A stretch of DNA of 64,000 nt, taken from the NCBI GenBank assembly GCA_900319865.1, contig ONQD01000007.1, positions 27,718 to 91,717 of the forward strand. Reading direction: 5' to 3'. This DNA comes from an uncultured Bacteroidales bacterium (GTDB taxonomy: Bacteria > Bacteroidota > Bacteroidia > Bacteroidales > P3). This document shows, piece by piece, positions 19,083 to 27,702 of the stretch. A program made the position numbers and the translations under genes. How positions within the stretch are numbered: position 1 is the stretch's first letter; each line of letters begins with the position of its first letter. The notes beneath the pieces were generated by a model that worked only from the letters and a program-made list of their open reading frames with translations, was not told where the DNA came from and ran no database searches.

Positions 19083-20855
19083 ATGAACGAGCCTCAAAGA
19101 CTATTTGACTTGTTGGACCGCAGAAAGGCCCTCAGTCCCGATAGACCCGTGCTAGCCAATAAGAAAGACGGCAAATGGGTGGAGCATACTATTGACGAGT
19201 ATATTGAGAAAGCTTCTTTGCTGAGTTACGCCCTGATGGAATTGGGCGTGCAGCGAGGCGAGAATGTGGCTTTGATTTCGACGGGTAGACCGGAGTGGAA
19301 CTATATTGACATGGGAGTGCAAATGATGGGGGCTGTGCTTGTGCCCATCTATCCTACAATCAGTATTAGCGAGTATCTGTATATTCTCAATCATTCGGAG
19401 GTGAGATATATCATCGTGGAAGGGGAGACCTTGTATAAAAAGATTTCTTCGATAAGGGACCAGATACACGCATTGGTGGATATTTATACCATCCAGCCAA
19501 TAGAGGGAGTGCATTCGATTGATGAATTGTACGCCTTGGGTGAGAGCCACAAGCAACCCGAGAAGCTGGCAGAAGTGAAAAACAGCATTTCGGGTACCGA
19601 TGTGGCGACAATGATTTACACCAGTGGATCGATGGGAACCCCCAAGGGCGTGATGCTTACGCATAGAGGGATTCTGATGAATGTGCAGGGAATCAAGGAT
19701 TCGCCCGGAAAGGATTGGACCCGTGCACTGAGCTGGATGCCCCTGTGCCATATATATGAGCGCATGATGAATTATCTTTATCAGTACCTGTGTATGGAGA
19801 TTTTTTATGCCGAAAGCATCGCCAAGGTGGCGGATAATGCCAAGGAGGTGAATCCCTATATGATGGCTGCTGTGCCCCGCTTTATCGAAAAGATGTACGA
19901 CAAGATATTCCGTAAAGGCGAGAAACTGACGGGGTTTAAGAAGAAAGTATTCGATTGGGCCTTGGATTTGGGTTTTGAATATGAACTGAATGAACACAAA
20001 CAGACAACCGTTTACAAGATGAAGCATGCCATTGCCAGCAAGCTGGTGTATGATGAGATACGGAAAGCTTTGGGCAATAACTTCCACATGTTGGTGTCGG
20101 GCGGAGCATCCATACAGCCCCGATTGACACGCTTTTTCAGTGCAGTGGGACTGGATTTGTATGAAGGCTATGGGTTGACCGAGTGTTCGCCGTTGGTGGC
20201 GGTGACCAACACCTATGCCAAGGAAGGCCGGAAAGTGGGCTCTGTGGGGTTTGTGTTGCCGGGAGTGGAGGTGCGTTTCGACCCTGATACCAAGGAGATA
20301 ATGTGTCGTGGCGATAATGTGATGAAAGGATACTATAAAGCCCCTGATTTGACAGCAGAGGCCATTGATGTGGACGGTTGGTTCCACACGGGCGATACGG
20401 GTTATTTGGATAATGGAGGGTATATGTTCCTTACCGGACGTACCAAAAACATGTTCAAGACCTCTATGGGCAAATTTGTCAATCCCGAAGTGATAGAGGA
20501 GCGTATCAAGGAATCGCCGTTTGTGCTTGACGCCATGGTGGTGGGAGAAGGGGAGAAATTTGCGGCTGCCATCATAGCACCTGATTTCGACATGTTGAAA
20601 GACTGGTGTGGTCGACATGATGTTTCGGCACAGACACGTGAGGAGATGGTGGCTGACAAAACAGTGTTGTCACGTTACCAGAAAGTTATAGACAAGTATA
20701 ACGCTAAGTTGGGCAACCATGAACAGGTGAAACGGTTCAAATTGGTGACTGAAACATGGAGCACGGAGAATCAGTTCCTTACGCCTACATTAAAGATAAA
20801 GCGCAAGAATCTGTACTCTTACTATCAGAAAGTGATAGCGGATCTGTTTGTTTAA
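19083..20855 (+). CDS. AMP-forming long-chain acyl-CoA ligase (paralogue 1)
   Basis: Adenylate-forming enzyme expected to activate a fatty acid with ATP and CoA. Motifs: IYTSGSMGTPKGVMLTH (ATP loop), LYEGYGLTECSPLVAV, GWFHTGDTGYLDNGGYMFLTGR and the C-terminal PTLKIKRKNL lysine region. The start at 19083 (MNEPQRLFDLLD) was chosen because it lines up with the second ligase in this window and lies after the promoter; an upstream in-frame ATG would lie above the -7 element. 590 aa. It converges on the NlpC/P60 gene with a 13-nt gap. Confidence 0.9.
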   Translation: MNEPQRLFDLLDRRKALSPDRPVLANKKDGKWVEHTIDEYIEKASLLSYALMELGVQRGENVALISTGRPEWNYIDMGVQMMGAVLVPIYPTISISEYLYILNHSEVRYIIVEGETLYKKISSIRDQIHALVDIYTIQPIEGVHSIDELYALGESHKQPEKLAEVKNSISGTDVATMIYTSGSMGTPKGVMLTHRGILMNVQGIKDSPGKDWTRALSWMPLCHIYERMMNYLYQYLCMEIFYAESIAKVADNAKEVNPYMMAAVPRFIEKMYDKIFRKGEKLTGFKKKVFDWALDLGFEYELNEHKQTTVYKMKHAIASKLVYDEIRKALGNNFHMLVSGGASIQPRLTRFFSAVGLDLYEGYGLTECSPLVAVTNTYAKEGRKVGSVGFVLPGVEVRFDPDTKEIMCRGDNVMKGYYKAPDLTAEAIDVDGWFHTGDTGYLDNGGYMFLTGRTKNMFKTSMGKFVNPEVIEERIKESPFVLDAMVVGEGEKFAAAIIAPDFDMLKDWCGRHDVSAQTREEMVADKTVLSRYQKVIDKYNAKLGNHEQVKRFKLVTETWSTENQFLTPTLKIKRKNLYSYYQKVIADLFV

Positions 20856-20868
20856 TTGGAATAGTGTT

Positions 20869-21477
20869 TTATTTGCCCATTCGACGTATGGAGTGGAGTC
20901 TATGAGTAAGGACTCCACTCTCATTGTTTATTATTCCTTGGGGAGTCAGGGTGTCAATGCGAACCTGACCGGAAGCGTGGATGATTCGGTTGTTGCCCAA
21001 GTACATTCCCACATGGATTATTCTACCTTCGTTGTTGGAGAAGAAACAGAGGTCGTCTTTGTGTGCTGAAGGGATGTCGGGGACGGGAGTTCCCTGGGTG
21101 GCCTGTTGTGAAGCATCGCGCAAAAGCATGATTCCACATTGGCGGAAGCATACTTGAGTGAGACCCGAGCAGTCGATGCCCATTACGGTACGACCACCCC
21201 AAAGGTACGGGGCTCCGAGGTAATTGCGGCTGGCCACATCGGATGGGCTGGTTTCGTGTCCGGTATCCATATTGGGTCCTTGAGTGGTGGGCTTCCATTG
21301 CTTGTTGTCCACCCAACCCTCATATCCATCCCAGTCGCATCGTATGAAAGACCACTTCTCCTCTTGTTGGAGAATCTGGAATGTGTCGCCTTCAAGCAAC
21401 TGATTCACCATTTCGGCGCGGTCGGAAGGATCCCGGCGCATGGCAACGGCAGAGAGAAAACAATAGGCACGTGTCAT
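20869..21477 (-). CDS. NlpC/P60 family cell-wall endopeptidase with SH3 domain
   Basis: Predicted peptidoglycan peptidase. An N-terminal SH3-like region (residues ~8-65, FSIRCDWDGYEGWV-like) precedes an NlpC/P60 domain with catalytic Cys in GIDCSGLTQ and His in HVGMYLGNNRIIHASG. At 202 aa it is typical of the short Bacteroidota dipeptidyl-peptidase VI-like type. No signal peptide is obvious, so an intracellular or recycling role is possible. It lies 34 nt downstream of the DUF4294 gene on the same strand. Its 3' end contains a 10-bp inverted repeat (20891-20920). Confidence 0.88.
   Translation of the reverse strand: MTRAYCFLSAVAMRRDPSDRAEMVNQLLEGDTFQILQQEEKWSFIRCDWDGYEGWVDNKQWKPTTQGPNMDTGHETSPSDVASRNYLGAPYLWGGRTVMGIDCSGLTQVCFRQCGIMLLRDASQQATQGTPVPDIPSAHKDDLCFFSNNEGRIIHVGMYLGNNRIIHASGQVRIDTLTPQGIINNESGVLTHRLHSIRRMGK
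20891..20920. terminator. Possible terminator hairpin inside the 3' end of the NlpC/P60 gene
   Basis: GAGTGGAGTC and GACTCCACTC form a perfect 10-bp stem with a 10-nt loop, 36 nt after the stop of the converging ligase gene. There is no clean T-tract, so the function is uncertain. Confidence 0.35.
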
Positions 21478-21511
21478 ATTTTTTTATTGCGGAAAGAGAA
21501 GGATGATAGAG

Positions 21512-22108
21512 TTAGAGTCGGCCGTATTCTACCGAAAGAACAATGCGTTCAATGAGGTTGTCCTCTTTGTTGTTTTTGGGGTCGTATTGAGCTTTGAGAT
21601 TATAGCCAAAAAGACGGGCAAATGTTTGGTAGAAACCGGCACGCAGTTTCCCGCGCAATTCGTCCACAAGGACATACGAAGTGCGTCCCGTTTCGCGGTC
21701 GATGAGTTTGAGCAATACCTTGCCTTGCGAGATGGTACAATCTTTCAGCTCGTCGCTGAAGTCGGCCAAAAGGTCTTTCTCGGCAGCTTTGATGGCCGCT
21801 TTGCGGTCTTTCTTGGATACTCCGGCGATGCGTCTTTCAAGCTCGTCCAGACGTTGTTTGCCTATCTTGGCATAGGGAAGCATCTTTTTTACATTGCGAA
21901 TTAGCTTCTGATTTTTCTTTATTTCGATGTCGGAAAGAAGAGACCCGGACGAAACCACCTTCACTTCGTGCAGTTGGTAGTAGGGAAGGGTGTCGCCTTC
22001 TACAATAATACCAAAACGAACCTTACGCTCGGCAGCAATTTGATTCTGTGCCGGTAAGGATGACATGCAAAGCATGATGAACGCCGTCAGGATGAAAAAT
22101 CTTTTCAT
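21512..22108 (-). CDS. DUF4294 family protein, exported
   Basis: 198 aa, starting at MKRFFILTAFIMLCMSS with a signal peptide ending near LPAQ. The body follows DUF4294 (RFGIIVEGDTLPYYQLHEV, KMLPYAKIGKQRLDEL, ISQGKVLLKLIDRETG, FYQTFARLFGYNLKAQYD), a periplasmic or envelope family of unknown function in Bacteroidota. An alternative ATG at 22120 adds only four residues. It is divergent from the PlsC gene; the two share a ~60-bp promoter interval. Confidence 0.85.
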   Translation of the reverse strand: MKRFFILTAFIMLCMSSLPAQNQIAAERKVRFGIIVEGDTLPYYQLHEVKVVSSGSLLSDIEIKKNQKLIRNVKKMLPYAKIGKQRLDELERRIAGVSKKDRKAAIKAAEKDLLADFSDELKDCTISQGKVLLKLIDRETGRTSYVLVDELRGKLRAGFYQTFARLFGYNLKAQYDPKNNKEDNLIERIVLSVEYGRL

Positions 22109-22159
22109 AATAGCCATCATATTTATCTGCAATAACTCAAAAGTGTCAAAAATATTTTG

Positions 22160-22167
22160 TATTTTTG
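22160..22167 (+). promoter_or_regulatory. Promoter -7 element (TATTTTTG) touching the PlsC start
   Basis: The TAnnTTTG match ends 4 nt before the ATG at 22172, so the mRNA would be leaderless or nearly so if that ATG is used. Confidence 0.6.
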
Positions 22168-22171
22168 CAGC

Positions 22172-23455
22172 ATGAAAAGTAAATTGACCGATTTTAACCT
22201 TTTTTATACTCTGTGCTTTCCAGTGGTGCAGTTTGCTACGCTGTGTCATTATCGCCGAATTGTTATCAAGGGAAAGGATAATATCCCCGATGACGAAAAG
22301 TATATTTTGGCCCCCTGTCACCAGAATGCCTTGATGGACCCATTGGTGGTTCTCTATATGGAAAACAAGCCTGTGGTGTTTCTCGCTCGGGCGGACATAT
22401 TCAAGAAGCCTCTTGCGCGTTTCTTACTCACATGGTTGCGTATCAGCCCGGTCTACCGTATCCGTGACGGTAGAGACCAACTGTCTAACAACGAGGCTAT
22501 CTTCAATACCGCACGTCAAGTTGTGGAAGAGGGTATGCCGTTGTGTCTTATGGCCGAGGGCACCCATAATGACAAGCACCAGTTACTGCCTTTGGTGAAA
22601 GGTATGTTCCGTATTGCCGGTGCTACACAGATGGAGTTGGGCGACAGCCCATTGTATATTGTTCCGGTTGGATTGGACTACGACGATTATGAACGCCCTT
22701 ATAGCAGTGTGATGGTGAATGTGGGTAAGCCCATTGATGTCCGAAACTTTATGGATGACTTCGAATCCAAAGAACCTGTGGCGTTGAATCGGATGCGCGA
22801 TGCGCTGACTACCGCTCTGAAGGCTCAAATCCATCATGTGGATTCAGTGGAGCATTATAACGATGAATATGCCTATTGCCATGCCAAAACACAAGAGGTA
22901 TTGCGGCAGTCGAAAAAACGCAATACGGCATGGAACCGATTTCAGGCACGGCAACAGGTGAGCCGCCAGGTGGCCTCTATGTCAGAACCTGAGAGGGAAG
23001 CGTGCTATCTTGAAGGGGCACGATTTGCAGAAGAGTGTTCTCGCAAGGGTGTGCCTTTGTGGTATGCTTCAAAATGTAGTTCCACTTCACGTATGTCATG
23101 GGCTATTCGGACGATGCTCATGTTGATTGTGCTGTTGCTGGCGGTGGTGTTGTGTTGGGAGATGTTGCCCTTCTGGCTCTTGAGCAATCCTATTGTCTAT
23201 CTCCCCACCCATCTTATAGCCAAAGCCAAGGTGAAGGATCCCCAGTTCCGTAGTTCAATCAATTATGCAATACGGCTTGGCCTGACATTGGTCTATAGTA
23301 TTGTGTTGTTTGTAGTTTTCTGCATCTCCCGTGGTTTCTTCTGGGCATTGGGTATAATCTTGTTGGGAATGTTTAGCGCATGGCTCACCCCCAAAGTGTT
23401 TGTTCTGCTCCGCGATGCCTGGTATGGCTTCAAGCTAACCAGCAAATCCAAATAG
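22172..23455 (+). CDS. PlsC-family phospholipid acyltransferase, membrane protein
   Basis: Expected to acylate a lysophospholipid or glycerol phosphate. The acyltransferase domain in the first ~230 residues has the catalytic H...D as HQNALMD (H50, D56), the SPVYRIRDGRD block and EGTHND. Two or more hydrophobic segments follow near the C-terminus (MLIVLLLAVVLCWEM and VYSIVLFVVFCIS with ALGIILLGMFSAW). MKSKL at 22172 is preferred over the ATG at 22157, which lies upstream of the promoter element. The two acyl-CoA ligases in this window could supply acyl donors (inference). Confidence 0.85.
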   Translation: MKSKLTDFNLFYTLCFPVVQFATLCHYRRIVIKGKDNIPDDEKYILAPCHQNALMDPLVVLYMENKPVVFLARADIFKKPLARFLLTWLRISPVYRIRDGRDQLSNNEAIFNTARQVVEEGMPLCLMAEGTHNDKHQLLPLVKGMFRIAGATQMELGDSPLYIVPVGLDYDDYERPYSSVMVNVGKPIDVRNFMDDFESKEPVALNRMRDALTTALKAQIHHVDSVEHYNDEYAYCHAKTQEVLRQSKKRNTAWNRFQARQQVSRQVASMSEPEREACYLEGARFAEECSRKGVPLWYASKCSSTSRMSWAIRTMLMLIVLLLAVVLCWEMLPFWLLSNPIVYLPTHLIAKAKVKDPQFRSSINYAIRLGLTLVYSIVLFVVFCISRGFFWALGIILLGMFSAWLTPKVFVLLRDAWYGFKLTSKSK

Positions 23456-23458
23456 AAA

Positions 23459-23483
23459 AGGGAGCCCTCGCGGACTCCCTCGT
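23459..23483. terminator. Weak terminator between convergent genes
   Basis: AGGGAG and CTCCCT flank CCCTCGCGGA between two convergent stop codons, with AAAA on the left side for the minus direction. Confidence 0.4.
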
Positions 23484-23509
23484 CTTATGGGCAGTATAAA
23501 GCACTAACA

Positions 23510-24043
23510 CTATCGTTTCAGGAATTTGCTGAGCGACTTACAGCCTTCTGCCGTAACGGCAGTGACTGGTGTGATGGGATGGAATTCGTGAGGCACATAT
23601 TCCTCCAGCTGTACCAATGCAAATCTCTCGTCCACACTCATGTAAATGTGTAGCAGTGTGCCGGTGCTATTCTCGGCAGCGATGTTCTCGAACGCCTCCC
23701 AGTGGCCCGATGCGATACTGTCGCGGCATGTCTGCCTGTTATCTGCGTTGATATAGCGTCTGTATCGTTTCATCTTTGCACCGGTGGGTTTATAGATAAA
23801 ATGACTGCTTTTCGAGGTTACGTTGAAGATAACAATAAACAATCCTGCTAAAGCAGCAATGGAACCGGCGGTCAATATTGTCATCTGGATAATATCGCTC
23901 ATGGCGGCATGCAATCCAAGAGGGATTAGTATTATTCCCCCCGCTAGCAACAAGATGCCCGAGAAAGGGGTACTGCGACGCTTTTCAATATTGTTGTCGT
24001 TGTTTAGTAGCAGATAGTCCTCTATTTTGGTGTATTCTTCCAT
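23510..24043 (-). CDS. Two-TM membrane protein, unknown function
   Basis: 177 aa from ATG 24043 (MEEYTKIEDYLLLNN). This start is preferred because longer in-frame versions run through unrelated upstream sequence. Two adjacent hydrophobic segments at ~30-75 (GILLLAGGIILIPLGLHA, LTAGSIAALAGLFIVIF) are followed by a soluble domain (RRYINADNRQTCRDSIASG, LHIYMSVDERFALVQLEEYV). I do not recognise the family. The layout resembles the next gene upstream: two TM helices near the N-terminus and a soluble tail with a repeated SGxxxAxE pattern. The two are probably one unit. Confidence 0.65.
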   Translation of the reverse strand: MEEYTKIEDYLLLNNDNNIEKRRSTPFSGILLLAGGIILIPLGLHAAMSDIIQMTILTAGSIAALAGLFIVIFNVTSKSSHFIYKPTGAKMKRYRRYINADNRQTCRDSIASGHWEAFENIAAENSTGTLLHIYMSVDERFALVQLEEYVPHEFHPITPVTAVTAEGCKSLSKFLKR

Positions 24044-24090
24044 AATGTTTTCAGTATTAAAGTTGATTGATTTATTCGTTATATATGCGT

Positions 24091-24603
24091 TTATTGTTCT
24101 TGTTGATTGACATTGCTGGTTGACGAGGCAAAAACGTCTGTTAGCGGAACCTCTTTGTCGTGAGCCATAGAGAGCAGCTGGGCGTATTGTTTTCTGTCCA
24201 GCGAGTCGTGGTAGCGTATCAGAATCAAATCCGGGTTGGCTATCCGTTTGCATTGTTCAAGTGCCGAGAAGTCTCCCGACTCAAGTGCCGCGGTTATCTT
24301 TTGTTTCATCGAGAGGGAATAGTAGTCAACAGTCCTGTCCATAAACTGTTTGACTTCTGTCGAATAGGCACCACGGCAGTCGCCGAAAAGGTAATAGCAA
24401 ACGACAATCAACAGGCATAGTATGCCTGCTGACGCCATGATGATTAATAATGATGATAATCCGCTGGACTGAATGTCAACAGCAAGGAGCAAAGCGGAAC
24501 AGACCACGCCCACAGCAGCGCCAATCCAATACCATTTGCTCAGTGGCCGCAGCCGTTTTGCTATATGTGGCTGTGAAAATATGGCTTTATCTATATGAGT
24601 CAT
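24091..24603 (-). CDS. Two-TM membrane protein, unknown function
   Basis: 170 aa from ATG 24603 (MTHIDKAIFSQPHIAKRL); an ATG at 24633 would add ten residues. Hydrophobic segments WYWIGAAVGVVCSALLLA and LLIIMASAGILCLLIVV are followed by a charged cytoplasmic or periplasmic tail (MKQKITAALESGDFSALEQC). Not recognised. It is 47 nt upstream of the other two-TM gene on the same strand; both tails contain an alanine/serine-glycine-acid motif (SGDFSALEQ, SGHWEAFEN), which suggests they are distant paralogues. Confidence 0.6.
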   Translation of the reverse strand: MTHIDKAIFSQPHIAKRLRPLSKWYWIGAAVGVVCSALLLAVDIQSSGLSSLLIIMASAGILCLLIVVCYYLFGDCRGAYSTEVKQFMDRTVDYYSLSMKQKITAALESGDFSALEQCKRIANPDLILIRYHDSLDRKQYAQLLSMAHDKEVPLTDVFASSTSNVNQQEQ

Positions 24604-24811
24604 AAAATAATTATTCTTGATTAATGTTTCCATTGCCCCCCATGCTTCAATGTCTGTGCCATGTTGTGGCATCGTGTACTGCACCAAACCCCTTGCCGCA
24701 CACCACAAAGGTGTGCATGGCAGCATGCAACATACTCAGAACGAAGCCGTGCGGAGCTGTTTTCTTTTATTCCGGTTGGGTCAACCGTAAATCAGAGAGG
24801 TGGGAAACAAA

Positions 24812-25162
24812 TCAGAGTCTCAACCTATAGAGGTAATACACGTAGTAATCGCTTGCCCTGTGGGGTAGCGGATTGCCACGTTGGGCCGGTGTGGAATGTG
24901 CCGGTCCTTTGGCTGGGGTAGTGCCCCAGCAATGTGGTGAATGATTGAAACTGACAGGAGACTCGGTTTCGGCGGAACTCTCTGAAGTGTTGGCCAGGAG
25001 GTCTTCCATACCCAGGTCTTCCCACGATGGGATATTGATGTCAGTTTGCCCCAATACCTGTTCGCTGGACTGCTCACCAGGGTTCGCATGGTTGTAGAAT
25101 GGTGCAACCTTTGGTGTGCATGTAATTAATAACGCTAACAGTATAAGTATTTTACTTGTCAT
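24812..25162 (-). CDS. Small lipoprotein, unknown function
   Basis: 116 aa from ATG 25162 with a lipoprotein signal peptide, MTSKILILLALLITC (Cys15). The mature part is polar and low in recognisable motifs (SWEDLGMEDLLANTSESSAE). A minus-strand -7 element lies 22-29 nt upstream (25184-25191). It could be a fast-evolving surface lipoprotein; no function is proposed. Confidence 0.55.
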   Translation of the reverse strand: MTSKILILLALLITCTPKVAPFYNHANPGEQSSEQVLGQTDINIPSWEDLGMEDLLANTSESSAETESPVSFNHSPHCWGTTPAKGPAHSTPAQRGNPLPHRASDYYVYYLYRLRL

Positions 25163-25183
25163 GAGGCTTTGGCAAATGTGTTG

Positions 25184-25191
25184 CAAAGATA
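25184..25191 (-). promoter_or_regulatory. Promoter -7 element (TATCTTTG on minus strand)
   Basis: The reverse complement of CAAAGATA fits TAnnTTTG, just upstream of the small lipoprotein start. Confidence 0.6.
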
Positions 25192-25331
25192 CCCATTTTT
25201 GCGCAAAGGCAATAATGAAAAAGTGTTAATCCCAATTTGTCAACTACCGCATTTCCCCAATTCTCAAAATAGAAATAGTAATGGTAGAAGGACCATTTGT
25301 TTTATCTGTAATAACGGTGCGCCCCAACGGT

Positions 25332-25988
25332 TTATTCCGGGATGGAGAACATGGCGTAATGCATGGGGTGGAAGTGCTTCACCTCAATGCTTTTGAGCAG
25401 TTGCAGTGCTCCGCGCATCATCTCCTGCCCCAGTCTGGGGTCCACAGGGAACATGGCATGGGTGAGTTTTGGGTAATTTTTTTTGATGTCGCGCACAATC
25501 GACAGGAAGAGTTTTTCCATCTGGTCCTGTGTTACTTTCACCCTGTCAGCCCCTTCGTCGGTGGGTTCGGGGAACTGCCAGTTGTTGCAGTCTCCGGCAT
25601 GAAACAGTGTGGTGCCGTCGTGCAACTCGGTAACGGTGCTCACCCCCACATCTGTCGAATGATAGGAGGTGAGAATGAAATGGGGTGTCTCCACTCGCTC
25701 GCCGAACCGCAGCACAGCCAACGGCAGCTCCTTGTCAATTCTGCGGCGTCTCACAGTGTCGTATGAGGGCAGTATGTGCCACTTTGCATTCTGTTCACAC
25801 CATGCCGGGATATCGGGATTGTAGTGGTCCTCGTGGAAGTGCGAGATGATGAAATATACGTCTTTGTCGCGATATTTCTCCAACAATGTCCCCAGCAGGC
25901 CGTTGCGGTCCTTCCAATAGTCATATACTATCAAGAAATCCGTCTCCTCAAGGGCGAAGCAGCTATGATATATGTAGTGGAGTTGCAT
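25332..25988 (-). CDS. MBL-fold metallo-hydrolase
   Basis: 218 aa with the metallo-beta-lactamase motif SHFHEDHY (residues ~49-56), a HAGDCNNW motif and a terminal HFHPMHY segment that may supply further metal ligands. The short form and FHEDH spacing resemble the UlaG-like/YtnP-like branch; the substrate cannot be predicted. It lies 6 nt downstream of the 134-aa unknown gene and is probably co-transcribed. Confidence 0.8.
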   Translation of the reverse strand: MQLHYIYHSCFALEETDFLIVYDYWKDRNGLLGTLLEKYRDKDVYFIISHFHEDHYNPDIPAWCEQNAKWHILPSYDTVRRRRIDKELPLAVLRFGERVETPHFILTSYHSTDVGVSTVTELHDGTTLFHAGDCNNWQFPEPTDEGADRVKVTQDQMEKLFLSIVRDIKKNYPKLTHAMFPVDPRLGQEMMRGALQLLKSIEVKHFHPMHYAMFSIPE

Positions 25989-25994
25989 GGAGGG

Positions 25995-26399
25995 TTAAAG
26001 CGACTTGGGAGTGAAGTCTATTTTTATTGACATCTCGTCGAAATGAATGTCATCCAGGTTGATGTGGTCGAACACCTGCGACAGTTGTGGACTTTTGCCC
26101 AGTGAAAGACGCATTTGGTTGCCGTCCAGCAGTTCCAGTATCTCGGCTCCCGGCTGGTTCTGGAATTGACTGAAAGCGGTACGCATCATGAATTCTATTG
26201 CTTTGCCGCCGCTATACGACAGCAGTATGTCGCTGCCCATGATTTGCTCTACATTGATGTCCAGACCCACCGACCCCATCAGCGGCACAGGGTAGGAGAT
26301 GCGAAGTGTGTGTGGCCCGCCATAGGCGAGGGGTAGTTCTTTGCCGGTTTTCTTGTGGATTAGTTCTTTTACTTCCGAAAAGGATAGATTGAATTGCAT
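25995..26399 (-). CDS. Conserved-type hypothetical protein (134 aa)
   Basis: Start ATG 26399 (MQFNLSFSEVKELIHKKTG). It is a soluble protein with no signal peptide or TM segment; the rest alternates strand-like and amphipathic stretches (YPVPLMGSVGLDINVEQIMG, LDDIHFDEMSIKIDF). Not recognised. It pairs with the MBL hydrolase (6-nt gap), so a shared role is likely. It is divergent from the DRTGG gene. Confidence 0.6.
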   Translation of the reverse strand: MQFNLSFSEVKELIHKKTGKELPLAYGGPHTLRISYPVPLMGSVGLDINVEQIMGSDILLSYSGGKAIEFMMRTAFSQFQNQPGAEILELLDGNQMRLSLGKSPQLSQVFDHINLDDIHFDEMSIKIDFTPKSL

Positions 26400-26457
26400 T
26401 GTCTGAAGTATTTTATTCTTTTTTCTTTCAAATAACGCATATATGGAAAAAAAATTG

Positions 26458-26465
26458 TATCTTTG
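26458..26465 (+). promoter_or_regulatory. Promoter -7 element (TATCTTTG)
   Basis: TAnnTTTG match 26 nt before the DRTGG-domain gene. Confidence 0.65.
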
Positions 26466-26491
26466 CAAATCGAAAATAACATAATTATATT

Positions 26492-26824
26492 ATGAAAGTT
26501 AAAGATCTTGTAGAGAAACTCGACCTCAAGGTGCTGTCCGGTGCCGGTGGGTTAGACCGCGAAATAGAAGGATGCTATGTGTCTGATTTGCTCAGCGATG
26601 TGATGGGCAATGCCGAAATGGGCAATGTCTGGGTCACCTTGCAGGTGCATAAGAATGTGATGGCTATCGCCTCTCTTAAAGAGCTGGCATGCGTTATCCT
26701 GGTCAAAGGGCAGACTGCTGCCGAAGATACTCTCGAGCAGAGCAACGAGGAGAATATTCCTTTCCTCAGCACTACTATGGAGACCTTCGAAACTGCCGGC
26801 AAGATATACGAGCTGTTGAAATAA
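26492..26824 (+). CDS. DRTGG domain protein
   Basis: A 110-aa protein made essentially of one DRTGG domain (VKDLVEKLDLKVLSGAGGLD, GCYVSDLLSDVMGNAEMGNV, ENIPFLSTTMETFETAGKIY). Stand-alone DRTGG proteins are known next to anti-sigma-like kinases, PHP proteins and [FeFe]-hydrogenase genes in anaerobes. Here only the PHP gene follows, 107 nt downstream. A ligand-sensing role is an inference from the family. Confidence 0.85.
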   Translation: MKVKDLVEKLDLKVLSGAGGLDREIEGCYVSDLLSDVMGNAEMGNVWVTLQVHKNVMAIASLKELACVILVKGQTAAEDTLEQSNEENIPFLSTTMETFETAGKIYELLK

Positions 26825-26931
26825 GTCCAGTCCCAGTCCGGACGCTGTCAGCATCGATACTTCGCGGTTGACGAATCCTCGTGTCTGACGGTGGTGTGGA
26901 GTGTTGTGTTCCATTCTGAAAAGAAAGAGTC

Positions 26932-27702
26932 ATGTTAACCCCGTTCAAAGCCGACTTGCATATCCATACGGTTTTGTCGCCCTGTGGCGATTTGGAGATG
27001 AGCCCTTCTGCCATTGTCGACAGGGCATTGGCTCGCGGGCTTGACATGATTGCCATTTCCGACCACAACACCACCCGTCAGGTGAAGGTCACCCAGCGTA
27101 TCGGCCGAGAGAAAGGCCTTTTCGTATTGGGCGGGGTTGAGGTTACCTCCCAGGAAGAGGCCCACTGCCTTTCCTTTTTTGAGAACGATGAGCAACTGGA
27201 TGCCTTCCAGTCGTTTCTGGACCAACATCTGCCCCCTATCCCCAACGATGAAGACCGTTTCGGCTATCAGCTCATTGTGGACGAGAACGATGAGATTGTA
27301 GGCGAGGAGGAATACCATCTGCTCAACGCCATCGATGTGGACATCGACGGCATCTACGAGGAGGTGCACCGCATTGGCGGCCTTTTTATTCCGGCGCATA
27401 TCAACAAGGGCACCACGTCCCTCACCAGCCAGCTGGGTTTCGTCCCCCCCGACCTAAAGGCCGACGGGTTGGAAATAAACAAGTTCACCACCAAAGAGGA
27501 GATACTCAGGAAGTTCGCTTATCTGAAACGCTTCAACTTTATAACCGACAGCGATGCCCATTTCATCGACAACGTGGGCGATGTCTACAATGTTATCTAC
27601 ATGGAACACCGCACCTTTGCCGAGTTCCGCATGGCACTCAAAGGTGAGGAGGGCCGCTATATCGACACCATGGCCTTCCGTTCCGCCCCGCTGCCTCGTT
27701 GA
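26932..27702 (+). CDS. PHP-domain metal-dependent phosphoesterase
   Basis: 256 aa. Metal-binding motifs of the PHP fold are visible: DLHIHTVLSPCGD at the N-terminus, AISDHN near residue 41, GVEVTS, PAHIN and a terminal DSDAH. Family members hydrolyse phosphoesters; the substrate is unknown. It forms a pair with the DRTGG gene as in hydrogenase-associated clusters, but no kinase or hydrogenase gene is visible here. Confidence 0.9.
   Translation: MLTPFKADLHIHTVLSPCGDLEMSPSAIVDRALARGLDMIAISDHNTTRQVKVTQRIGREKGLFVLGGVEVTSQEEAHCLSFFENDEQLDAFQSFLDQHLPPIPNDEDRFGYQLIVDENDEIVGEEEYHLLNAIDVDIDGIYEEVHRIGGLFIPAHINKGTTSLTSQLGFVPPDLKADGLEINKFTTKEEILRKFAYLKRFNFITDSDAHFIDNVGDVYNVIYMEHRTFAEFRMALKGEEGRYIDTMAFRSAPLPR

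Noticed and set aside
26825-26931. A minus-strand frame covering the DRTGG-PHP gap as a possible kinase gene.
   Set aside because: It overlaps the DRTGG gene in antisense, has no kinase motif and is far too short.
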